Positions 36,349 through 46,062 of a stretch of 64,000 nt of DNA are shown piece after piece. Every line of letters begins with the position of its first letter. The stretch's first letter is position 1. Origin of the DNA: Ascochyta rabiei (lineage: Eukaryota > Ascomycota > Dothideomycetes > Pleosporales > Didymellaceae); NCBI RefSeq assembly GCF_004011695.2, contig NC_082421.1:936501-1000500 (forward strand), given 5' to 3'. The notes below the pieces were generated by a model. That model ran no database searches. It saw only the letters and a program-made list of their open reading frames with translations, and was not told where the DNA came from. The translations under genes and the position numbers were made by a program.

Positions 36349-36700
36349 TTAGAAGCGAAGGCGCTGTGAAGCTTCCAATTGCGATGTGCGGGGAGTCGTC
36401 TCTTCGAGCATCTTGTCGACCTGCTCCAGGGTAAGACCCTTGGTCTCAGGAACGAGGAAGAAGGCGAACAAGAAAGAAACGCAGCACAGGGCTCCCTACA
36501 TGAAGAAGACGTTAGAACCCAGACGAGCAGAGTCGGCACGGTCAGCCACGAGTGTGATGGACGACTCCAATATGATTTGCTGCGCGATGTAACTGGTTTG
36601 CACCGCTAGATGTTCATACAAACTACTGCACACGTTGTATGCTGATCTTGCTGCGAATAGCGGTGCGAGAGATCATCTCTGAGGTGCCAAGCGCTAGGGC
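36349..36700 (-). pseudogene. MFS sugar-transporter 3' fragment, broken
   Basis: The minus strand reads a clear C-terminus of a sugar-porter family MFS protein: ALCCVSFLFAFFLV followed by PETKGLTLEQVDKMLEETTP, ending at TAA 36351-36349. The segment just upstream (DSARLGSNVFFM) is in the same frame but ends at TAG 36498-36496, exactly where a Trp stands in such transporters. A weaker match (GTSEMISRTAIRSKIS), in a frame disrupted by stops, extends to about 36700. The remaining nine or so transmembrane segments are absent, so this is a truncated relic and not a working gene. Confidence 0.75.
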
Positions 36701-36835
36701 AAAGCAGCAAATCACGAGCGCGTCGCTGTGGCGGGGGTCAGGCAGGCACCCGCGCGTCCGCGAACCTGTGCAGCCCCTGTAGCGGATGTTGTACGCCTGC
36801 GCAGAAGAGGAACTTTACAACGTGTTCCACACAAG

Positions 36836-37192
36836 ATGGCGGTAACTACGGTGCCCTTGCTACATACTACATACGCTGACACTTTGTAGCCCCACGAAAG
36901 TAACTTGGTAGATGCCAACCCCCCAGCGTATGGCACCATCGCAGTTCACCATCACCACCACCACGACACACTCTGCGCCCGCGATGCACGATTTTCTGCT
37001 TTCTGTAGAACCTTCCTTGTAGCTATTCTGGTGCTCTTCATCGTTGCCTCCTTCGGTATCGTCACCTTTGCGGCCTGGAATTTCCATGAGGTAGCTGAAT
37101 GCGAAAAGCAACGCCTGCCTTGGGAAAAGCCTTGTAAAGACTGGCTGGGCAACGGCTCGAGAGACTGGCTGGGTCGAAGCTTGACTGCATAA
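36836..37192 (+). CDS. Small putative single-pass membrane protein
   Basis: This is a predicted 102-residue protein. The model uses a two-codon first exon (36836-36841, ATG GCG), a 48-bp intron 36842-36889 with GTAACT donor, GCTGAC branch and TTTGTAG acceptor, and exon 36890-37192. The protein begins MAPHESNLVDANPPAYGTIA, has a natural run of six His, then one strong hydrophobic helix (FLVAILVLFIVASFGIVTF) and an acidic/basic tail. The second exon has no upstream ATG of its own, which is what led to the intron model. I do not recognise the family. It abuts a transporter relic, so it could also be decaying sequence. Confidence 0.42.
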
Positions 37193-37611
37193 GCTGGAAC
37201 ACAAGCGTTCGGGATATCCTTATCCTGCTTCGGTGCCCGTAAGAACTCAGATTGCACTTGACACCACATGTGCCCAACTTTTACGAGCTTTCACGATCGC
37301 GACGTTGTATGCTGTATGCCATGCAACGCTCAGAGACAATTTCTTGTCCCCGCTTATGATGTTCGACTGGAGGTCTGATATATAAAACATGTCTTGTCGC
37401 TTTGACACCTGTGAGGAGCACTGGCCAAAGTCGATTGTGAGCCTTTTGAAAGATCGTGCATCTTGCGTCTCTCCTTCATGAATATGTCAAGGACGCACAT
37501 AGGCTGGGGCGGAGTATTGGTGATTATACTGATTGGATGACATGGATTGCCCAAAGTATCAACATGCGTGCTACAACATTTCGTAGAATCCTGGCTTGTA
37601 GTCCGGGCTTT
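37193..37611. other. Intergenic, convergent
   Basis: No gene is recognised between the small membrane protein and the hypothetical minus-strand gene. Confidence 0.45.
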
Positions 37612-38112
37612 CTATTGAATTGGGGTGTGTTTGAGTTCTTTGCGGCTATGTAGGCGTCGAATATCGTGTCTCACATCGACGAATTGATTCAACTGCCATG
37701 GCTTTGACGGTATCGTTTCATTGACATTATACGCTTCGCTTACCTGCCTCAGTATGTCCTCAGGTGTACCCTTGTTCGGCACAAAGACAAGTTGCCAGTC
37801 CGGGTATGGCTTCTCTGTCCCGATGTAGTTGCCCTCATCATCTTTGGCGTAGTGTTTGATGTAGCAGTCGCGTGTCATACTGCGTGAGATTACAGTGCGC
37901 TTGCCTGTCTTCATAGCACTCCCGAAAGGCAAGTAGTCTCCCAAGGAGAGCTCATGGGTGCTATGGATCATCGGTACTTCGACCTTCTCGTTGGGATTGC
38001 CTTCGCGGAGGGAGCGCATGTAGGACGAAGCCGCGTGGGTTGGCGGTGTCACCTTGTGGTTTTCATCCGCATACGCTGGGGATGCGGATCTAGAGTGGTG
38101 TGAGTGTTGCAT
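37612..38112 (-). CDS. Hypothetical protein, 166 residues
   Basis: Single exon from a proper ATG (38112) to a stop at 37612. It begins MQHSHHSRSASPAYADENHK, has a disordered first third, then a segment that looks folded (MIHSTHELSLGDYLPFGSAM, YPDWQLVFVPNKGTPEDILR). I do not recognise the family and see no signal peptide or membrane segment. The coding look and composition are ordinary for this genome, and the gene lies 0.7 kb from the transposon block. Confidence 0.55.
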   Translation of the reverse strand: MQHSHHSRSASPAYADENHKVTPPTHAASSYMRSLREGNPNEKVEVPMIHSTHELSLGDYLPFGSAMKTGKRTVISRSMTRDCYIKHYAKDDEGNYIGTEKPYPDWQLVFVPNKGTPEDILRQVSEAYNVNETIPSKPWQLNQFVDVRHDIRRLHSRKELKHTPIQ

Positions 38113-38674
38113 TGGGTCGGATTGAGCTTCGAGATACGGACTTTGAGTTGTGCGAAACGCTCGCCTGTTTAGCGTTCCTGTTCTTTCCGAACATTTTGTC
38201 CTTATTTCTTATTCCAAAAAGGAGTGACAGAGCAGTGTTTGGTTGCGTTAGATGGGAGGTTGTGGTTCGGTTTGGTTGTGCGTTTCAGTTAAGCAAAAGA
38301 CGATAGGTCTTATAGATTTCCGGGCGTCCTGCCGGCTATCGATAAAAGAGAGCCACGTTGGAGATTTAGCTGATGTTCATGCCACCTAGGGCGTGGCCAT
38401 AGGATTTCAAAATCAGAAGTCCATAGTATATCGTTGGTTTGGTCTATTCTTCCACATACGACCATAGGACGTTGAAAACAAGTTCACTTGTCCGATCAAC
38501 CAGATTTCGAGGTACCGTTTACGGGTTATTTGCTTCAGTCGCTCTCTGGAAACGGTTGTCAGGCGCTGGTGTTCTGAAGTTCAACCGGGCGCGTGCAGCC
38601 ACTTTAGCTCGCTTATTGTCTATTTTGCCTAGGCGATGAGGAAAAGATACTGCACGACATGGATAGGGGTTTAC
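38113..38674. other. Intergenic region next to transposon block
   Basis: No gene is recognised; this includes the promoter of the 166-residue protein gene. Confidence 0.4.
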
Positions 38675-38829
38675 TAGGTAATTACTTAGTAAAATAGTAA
38701 TTACTAAATAGTAATGCTAAAATAGGTTTAGCATATAGTAATTTACTATTTAGTAATTACTATTTTTTTACTAAGTAATTACTATATAGCTAGTAAAAAT
38801 TAGAATTACTAATTAGTAATTACTATTTT
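38675..38829. repeat. TAATTACTA palindromic AT-rich array
   Basis: About 155 bp consist almost only of interleaved TAGTAATTACTA/TAGTAATTTACTA units, each close to palindromic, with nearly no G or C. It ends directly at the left terminus of the outer transposon. Confidence 0.8.
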
Positions 38830-38831
38830 TA

Positions 38832-41800
38832 ACGTACCCCACGGGCAAGCCGCTCAACAGGCGAGCCGCTCACTTTTGCCAAGCCCCCACCAAACTTCTC
38901 CTCCTACACCAATGTCTTCTTAATAACACCATTTAGACGCGTTAAAGGAAGCTTAGATACAGCTTGCGCTCCAGGCTCTTAAATAAGACGCGATTCTCTC
39001 TTAGCGACGCGCTGCAGCTATCTACAGGGTCCCTTAAAAGACACTAAGTAACTAACATACAGGACAACCTTCACACACAGATTCTATAGCTAACTTACAG
39101 AAGCTAGATAATAATAAGAAGGAGGTAATTATTAAGCATGTTCTTAAGCTAGATACGTAAGGATTTTCTCCTTAGCTCTTAGATATAGCTACTATAGCCA
39201 ATTCTTTGCGCGCTAAGTGCAATCTAGGCCCTATTAGCGTAAACTGGCCTAGTACGTTTATTAAGTAACACCTAGAGCTTAAAGTTAAGTTTAATTGTAA
39301 GTATAACTATAAGAGAGCCCTCTGTAAGGATTCTAAGGTTCTATAGGGCTAGTTTAGCCTAGTAGCTAATATTAAAGCTAAGTATAGCATCTAGAATAAA
39401 GACATATACAACTTTAACAAGACAGGCTTTATAATAGGCTAGATCTCCCTAGAAGTAGTTGTTATAGCTTTAGAACAACAGGGTTAGCTAAAGGCTATCT
39501 AGCTAGGTAACTAAGAGTGGGCTACAGCTATAGTAAGCATTAATGCTAAAGGATAGGCCATTCTAGCCTTCCTTATCTTTAAAGCCTACTACTACCTCTC
39601 TGCCTGGTACAAAGAAGAGGATCTGCCTTACAACTAGGTTATTAGAGTCTCTAATAACAGCTAGACTACTAACAAGCTTAGTCTTAACTGGTTAAAGCAC
39701 TTTAACAGGCATACAAAGGAGCGTACTATTAGCACCTACTATTTGCTTATTATTAATAGTTATAAGAGCTACAACTCTCTTAAATTCTAGTAATACTGTA
39801 AGAATAACAAGATTATTACTCTCTATTTACCTTCTTACTTATTACACCTTATATAGCCCCTTAATATAGGTTGTTTTACTACTTTAAAGAAGGCGTATAG
39901 GTACTAAGCTAAAATACTTATATATAACTAGATTAACTATATTATAAAGACAGAGTTCCTAACGTACTCCACAGGTAAGCGGATCAAACAGGTAAGCAGA
40001 TCACTCTGCCAAGACCACACTAAATTTCTACCCTATTATAGCTTATATTAGCCCACTTTAGCCTTATATACAGTAGTGTAGTACATAATATTATTTAGAA
40101 ACATCTTCTACAGCCTTCTTATATATACGTAAGTTATGTCTAATATTATAGCACTTTATACAGCGTCTTTAGGTTACTTCCCCTCCTTTAGCACGCACTC
40201 GCTTCTTTGCCTTCTTACTATTACTACGCACCCTAAACTTAGTTAGAGTAGTTAATTAAAGGCCTTCCTTAGCTGTTAGGACTTTCTTCTACTATAATTG
40301 CTTTCTTTTATGCAATTTACGTCACGTAGCAGCCTTATTTACTGCTTAAAGCCTAGTAATCTCCCTTTAAGCTAACACTAGCTTATGCGCTACTATAGCT
40401 GCGCCTTTAGTAAGCTTTTTAAAGGCCTTAACTATTAAAGTTAGTAAGCTGCTTGCATGCCTTTAAATCCTCTCTTAAACCAGCGTTAATTGCGACCCTA
40501 ATTGCAGGGTAGTACTTAGGGTTTAGGACTGCTAGGGCTTATCTTCTACAGTAGGTAGCGGTAGGGTACGTAGGCGGACATCAAGACCTATTATAACCCG
40601 TTCTAGGTTAAGGGGGACTATTCTAGCGCCTTAGAAGCCTCTTTAGATATTGCTAGAAGTAAATGTCTCCTTATAGGCGTCTATAAAGTATAGTAGAAAC
40701 TTAGTTTTAGTAATATAAGTAATATAGTTGTATATAAGATTCTTAGCTTAGCGCCTATATGCCTTCTTTAGAGGGGTAAAATAACCTATATCTAGTAGTT
40801 ATAAGAGGTAAGATAAGTATAGAGGTATACACAGTATAACAATCTTTACTTCCTTACAGTATTATTAGAAGTTAAGGGAGTTGTAGCTCTTGTAGCTGTT
40901 AATAAGGAGCAGCTAGTGTACTCCTTAGGTGCGCGTCTTTATATAGGCATTAAAGTGCTTTAACTAGTCTAGACTAAGCTTGTTAGTAGTCTATCTGTTC
41001 TTAGAGACTCTAATAACCCAGTTATAGGGCAGATTGTCCTCTTTGTACCAGGCAGAGAGGTGGTTGCAGCCTTTAAAGATAATAAAGGGTAGAATAGCCT
41101 ACCCTATGCTATTAATGCCCTATATAACTGTTATCTACTCTTAATTGCCCTACTACACTGCCTTTAGCTGTCCTTAACGCTCTAAGCCTGTAATAACTGC
41201 TCCTGTTAATATCTGGCCTATTATAAAGCCTGTCTTATTAAAGTTATATATGTTATTGTCCTAGATACTATACTTAGCTTTAACATTTGCTATAAGCCTA
41301 AACTAGCCCCTAATAATCTCTAGATCCTTACAGAGGGCTCTCTTGTAGTCGTACTTGCAATTAAACCTTACTTTAAGGTTAGGGCGGCGCTTAATAAACG
41401 TGTTAGGCTAGTTTATGCTAACATAGCCTATATTACGCTTAGCACGCAAAGAATTAGCTATATTAGCTATAGCAGCTAGCTAAGGAGCAAATCCTTGTAT
41501 ATCTAGCTTAAGGATATACTTAGCAATTATGTCCTCCTTAGTCTAGTCTATAATCTGTTAAACTGGCGTATAATTAGCTTATGCAGGTTGTCCTGTATAT
41601 TAAGCGTGTAGTGTGCTATAAGGCGTGTTATATATAGCTGCAGCGCGTTATACAGTAAGCATTACGTCTTATTTAATTACCTAGAGCACAAGCTGTATTG
41701 CAGCTTCTCTTAAGGGCGTAGATTAATGTTGTTGTTAAGGCATTGCGTGGTAAGGTGGAGGTTTGGTGTGGTCTTGGCAGAGTGATCCGCTCACCCGTTT

Positions 41801-42560
41801 AATCCGCTCACCTGTAGAGTACGTTACTATACTTTATACGCGCCTATAATGCTGTAATTACTTCTAAGAACATCTAGGGAGGGTTCTAAGGTGCTAGATT
41901 AGTCCTATTTAACCTAGACTAGGTTATAATAGCCCTTAATGTAAAGTTGCGCACTCTATTACTACTACTACCTGTTAACAACAAGCTCTGGCAGTCGCAA
42001 ACCCTAAGCAACACCCTTAAACTTAGGTTGCAATTAACACTTATAAAGATAAGGATTTAGAGGTATATAGATAGTTCGCCTACCTCTATAGTTAAGGCGT
42101 TTAAGAAGGTAGTAAAAGGGGCAGTAATAATTACGTATAAGCTAGTGTTAGCGTAACAGGAGATTACTTAGCTTTAAGCTGCTAATAAGGCAGCTACACA
42201 ACAAAAATTATACAAAAGAAAGCAAGTTTAGGTAGAAGAGACCCTAATAGTTAAGGATAGCCTACAATTAACAACTCTAAAGGAGTTTAGGGTGCGTAGT
42301 AATAGGAAGAAGGCAAAGAAGCAGATGCGCGCTAAAGGAGGTAAGCCCTCCTAAAGACGCTGTAGACAGTGTAATTAGACAGGACACAACGCGCAAACGT
42401 GTTAGAAAGAGGTAGAAGTAGTTTCTAAATAGTATTACAGGCCATACTGCACTTTGCAGCACCAAACTAGGTTGTTTTGGGCCATAATAGGGTGGAGTTT
42501 GGTAGGGGCTTGGCAAAAGTGAGCGGCTTGCCTGTTAAGCGGCTTGCCCGTAGGGTACGT
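38832..42560 (+). mobile_element. Outer pogo/Fot-type DNA transposon, RIP-mutated, interrupted
   Basis: Terminal inverted repeats of about 65 bp begin ACGTACCCCACGGGCAAGCC at 38832 and, reversed, ACGTACCCTACGGGCAAGCC at 42560, each flanked by the dinucleotide TA (38830-38831 and 42561-42562). Removing the inner element and its TA copy leaves 1864 bp. The plus strand still reads as a pogo/Fot transposase with many stops at former Trp/Gln codons. Recognisable pieces are KEVIIKHVLKLDT, IYNFNKTGFIIG (normally with Asp-Glu), LLIINSYKSYNSLKF (normally Asp), and a C-terminal zinc knuckle C-x2-C-x4-H-x4-C at about 42361-42411. The catalytic Asp codons have become Asn, the G-to-A pattern expected of RIP. 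No intact frame remains. Confidence 0.9.
39962..41824 (-). mobile_element. Inner pogo/Fot-type transposon nested in the outer one
   Basis: This is 1863 bp, with inverted repeats beginning ACGTACTCCACAGGTAAGCG (left) and ACGTACTCTACAGGTGAGCG (right, reversed), and TA on both sides (39960-39961, 41825-41826). Deleting the element plus one TA rejoins the outer transposase in frame (TEFL then LYFIRAYN), proving insertion into a then-intact copy. The transposase relic lies on the minus strand and has the same layout as the outer one, including IYNFNKTGFIIG and a zinc knuckle near 40090-40135, and is also full of stops. The two elements are related but not identical, since their terminal repeats differ at many positions. 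Confidence 0.9.
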
Positions 42561-42562
42561 TA

Positions 42563-42975
42563 TAAGAAGGAACTATTCACTTTTCTTTATTTATTAGAAA
42601 TAGTAGCTATAGTACAAAGCACCTTTGGACGCAACTCCATCCCCACTTCTACTTCCTTGAACTGCCTTTCGATGACGAATCCACATTTGGATGACAAATA
42701 TCTGCATCACTGTTGAACGGTGCTCTTCTCTACCGCTCAGTGTCCTCTCTGTGACGCTCAACTTTGGTACCGCATGCGATTAGTGGCGGTCACGCCGGAA
42801 ATCTGTTGCGCGGTACGCTAGCTATCGAAGTAGGCAGAGTTGCAGGGCAGGACCTCACTATCTAGCCTGCATTCCTCCACCAGTTTATCTTCAAGCCCCT
42901 AAAATCATCCTTATTCAACATTCGTCTATACGCTCCCTGACGTTGTTGCTACCGACGCAGATATTGCTCCGTGCC
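42563..42975. other. Gap between transposon and F-box-like gene
   Basis: This is the normal-GC promoter side of the next gene; nothing else was recognised. Confidence 0.4.
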
Positions 42976-44144
42976 ATGGCTCAGTGGCTCTGTCGACGCT
43001 TCGGGAGGCTCTTTCGGCAGCCATCCCCTCCGTCGGATCTGGGAAGGTTCGCTCTTCCTGCGGAGATAATCTTGATGATCACGTCGCATCTTGATGGTCT
43101 TTCCACGACATTCCTCGCCTTCACTTGCCGAGATCTATATAGCCTCTGTACTCCTGGACAGCTGGTGTTGACTGCGGCGGAGAGGACCCAGTTATTGCAG
43201 TACCTTGAGGACAACATCGCTGATGCTTATTTCTGTCGGTATTGTGGGACACTGCATCGCTGGCACGGGTACTGGAGTCATTCTATCTTGCGTTGGATCT
43301 CAGAGCACACACCGCGCCAGCATAGCGGAGATGACATATATTTCTCACCATTCATCCAAATCCCGTTTTCGCATGCGCACTTGGTCATGAAACGACACTT
43401 TCGCGGCTGCGAACACGGTCCACTTCCAACCTTCCTCGACAAGCAAACACATACGGAATATCACAGAAACGGTGTCAAGCAGTCCTCAGCTCGTCACGCA
43501 CGCATCGTCCATGATCAATTGCTGGTAATGACAAAGATCATCGTTTCTCAACGAGAACGCGATTCGAAGAGCTTGCGAGAGAATATCAAACATACATGTC
43601 GACCCATTTGTTGGCATCTGTATGCATCTCGTGACCCTCTGTTAACGCAGTCCCCCAAGCTTGCCATCCAGGCAGATACTCCCGAAGCATCCCCCTTTCG
43701 GACGATTCAACTCGGTCGTGTCCAATCTGCCACACAGACTACAGTATCAATGTATCTTGGCAAGGCCAAAGCGAAGGCTACGTTTTCGAGATATGCATCT
43801 ATAGCCAGCTGGGCAGCTGTCGATCGCCACTCGATTGGAGCTGGCTGACCATGGCCTGCCCACGAACAGACGAGAGGTTTCGAGTAGAGCTCGATGAAAG
43901 ATTTGGACCCGGTTCCGTGAGGAGACTCTGGCATGAAGCTGACGGTCATCCAGTTCTGCCAGATGCTAAATGGATAGACATGTTCGAGGAACTGCTTGTC
44001 ATGTTTCGCAGGCGCGGAATGGGCTTGCATCAGTCATTTTCATCACACCATCCAGCTATTCGGCTGAGAGACCGTTCCTATGGTTACAACTATGCTTACG
44101 AGCTTTGGAACCGACCACTTAGCTGGCATATTCCTCGGAAATAG
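42976..44144 (+). pseudogene. F-box family gene with probable single-base frameshift
   Basis: The first frame (42976-43848, MAQWLCRRFGRLF) has an F-box-like start (FALPAEIILMITSHLDGLST), then CRYCGTLHRWHGYW and HTCRPICWHLY. The conserved family continuation is in another frame: RSCPICHTDYSINVSWQGQ, CIYSQLGSCRSPLDWSW and ERFGPGSVRRLWHEADGH, open to TAG at 44144. The downstream frame is shifted as expected if one base were lost, and a run of five C at 43691-43695 lies just where the family match changes frame. No plausible GT-AG intron joins the two. It is therefore either a frameshifted pseudogene or a homopolymer sequencing error. This Cys/Trp-rich F-box family is common in Dothideomycetes, but its role is unknown. 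Confidence 0.65.
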
Positions 44145-44770
44145 GGCATGCTCGGCGTTATGCTGACGTCTTGAGCTTATTCCCCGAATTATCCCGATGC
44201 AAGGTAGTGCTCCCCCGCCAGGCATGAAATGCTCTGGTTTGAGTGTCCGGGCTGATCATCTTACAAAACCGAAGGAAATTCAGCTGAACTGAACGCGCCT
44301 GGAGGTCGCTGGGCGGATGGAGGTAGACGCTAGTGTCCCATTTGGGCATAGCTCGTCTAGCGCTGTGCAATGACGATGCCGGAAACCTTTGAAATTGGGA
44401 CAAACCACCATGCATACACTCATCAGCAAAGGATATTTCGCGAAACCAAGTCCAGCAATACTTGCCATGTACTTCAAGCAACTTCTTCAACGATCCCTCA
44501 TCTTGCAATCCCTTTCATAGAAGGATCGCATTGACCGCCAGAATCGTGCAACACAGCACGACATGAAGAGTAAGACTGAGAGCAAACTGCATGCGACATG
44601 CACTGTCACCTTTTCCCTTTCTAGCTAGCTACAGGCCAGAAGCCCCCATGCCGAGGCCACATGGCAGGCGTTTCGGTTAAGCACGAATCAGCCCTGTCCT
44701 AGCCTGTACCTAACGTTCCCGAACCGGAGACGATTTTGAGTCCAAGTCTCTTCTGGAGACGGTCAACAGC
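44145..44770. other. Intergenic region without recognised gene
   Basis: Only short frames are present, with no family resemblance. Confidence 0.4.
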
Positions 44771-45085
44771 ATGCACGATGATTCCGACGGCGATTTTAAC
44801 GGCCTCGGACACAAGGATATGAATGTCATGAGCCCCGGCGGTATCTTCAACACCGGCATAGGCAACTCCACAGATTCGGTCGTGATGAAGGAGCTGCGCA
44901 ACAAACTCCATTGCCCTGAAGCATGTGCCCAGTGCTCTGCTCGCCGTGGGCATAGTGGTAGTAACCTGATTCAGTACGCTAGGTGCAAGGACCGGAAGTA
45001 CTGCTCTTCTGTGTGCCAGAAGAAGCACTGGAAGATCCACAAAAGCCGTGCACCCCAGTCAAGGCTTGAGGTTTGCATTGAATAG
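44771..45085 (+). pseudogene. MYND-type zinc-finger fragment missing its last ligand
   Basis: The frame reads a MYND finger: CAQCSARRGHSGSN, then ARCKDRKYCSSVCQKKHWKI ending HKSRAPQ. The eighth zinc ligand, a Cys shortly after WxxHK, is replaced by Ala. In the frame one base over the sequence after HKS gives a Cys followed shortly by a stop, so a one-base deletion near 45048-45050 is the likely cause. The upstream sequence has an early stop in this frame, so any N-terminal part would need another exon. It could be an expressed short protein, but a decayed gene is more likely given the neighbouring frameshifted F-box gene. Confidence 0.5.
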
Positions 45086-46062
45086 TCGAGCTTGAGAAAG
45101 GCATGTTTGGCTCACGATTGAGCTGCCGACTCGAAGTCCTTTACGGTCTCGTTACAATTTCTATCATGAGGCTGCTCTCGTGGTGTCGACGAGCTTCACG
45201 GGTGACTCCGGGTATGCTTATGAAGCTATGTAGACACATGTATGCATCCAACCGTGCGACAAATTCAGTTTCAATCCATCGAGTTCTCTCTGATATCTCT
45301 TTGAGCCTTGTTGATCTTTGTGATGTTTGACTCGGCGTCCTGCGTGCTCCAGGGCTTCTTTGCGGTAATGGCGGTGCTGATTGACCTTACTACCGCGTCG
45401 TAAACGTGATAAGTCCCGCTCCACGACTCTGGTGCGCGTAAAATAGGAAGCTTCGTATTCATCGGGACTCATTGTACTGTATGACGCGCTTTTGAACGCA
45501 TGGACGCGTTGTGGAGGCCGTCCTGTTTTTTTTGCGCGTGTTGCTGTGCGGTTTGGAATGTGGAATCAAGAGTACAATTCACGGTCCAGACGATCGTCGA
45601 CACCAACAACAAAACGTACCCAAGCGACGGAATAGATTCAGCACCAGTCACAGTCACCGTAACGATACCACCTGGAGACGAATCTACGAAGAAATAAACG
45701 TCATCACGATGGGGTGCGAGTATGCAGAGGCGCGCGTTGCTTTGTCAATGGACATATCCACACCTGGTGGGAACATAGCTGAGCAACGTGGACCTCAGCA
45801 AAAGGAACATACTGCAACATAATACATCACAGCCAGGTCATCAAACCGGAGGAGCCACAGCATAGAAACCATATGTGCTGAATGTAGGATGGATAGACAA
45901 GATGGATAGATAACGCTCATTATGCACTCGACCAACTAATCATACACCTCGAGATCAACAACCTCACGTATGCCAGTTGTCCAGTTGTTGACCGGCACCA
46001 TCTTCCCCTACCTACAGAAATGTACAAAAGGGAACTACATCTTCACTTCCCATATCTCGCCC
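45086..46062. other. Intergenic region without recognised gene
   Basis: Two short overlapping opposite frames at 45469-45697 have no support beyond being open. The last 200 bp are the 3' flank of KGD2. Confidence 0.4.

Noticed and set aside
45469..45697. Two overlapping opposite frames of about 60-65 codons, one with a signal-like start
   Set aside because: There is nothing beyond openness; the minus one lacks an ATG.
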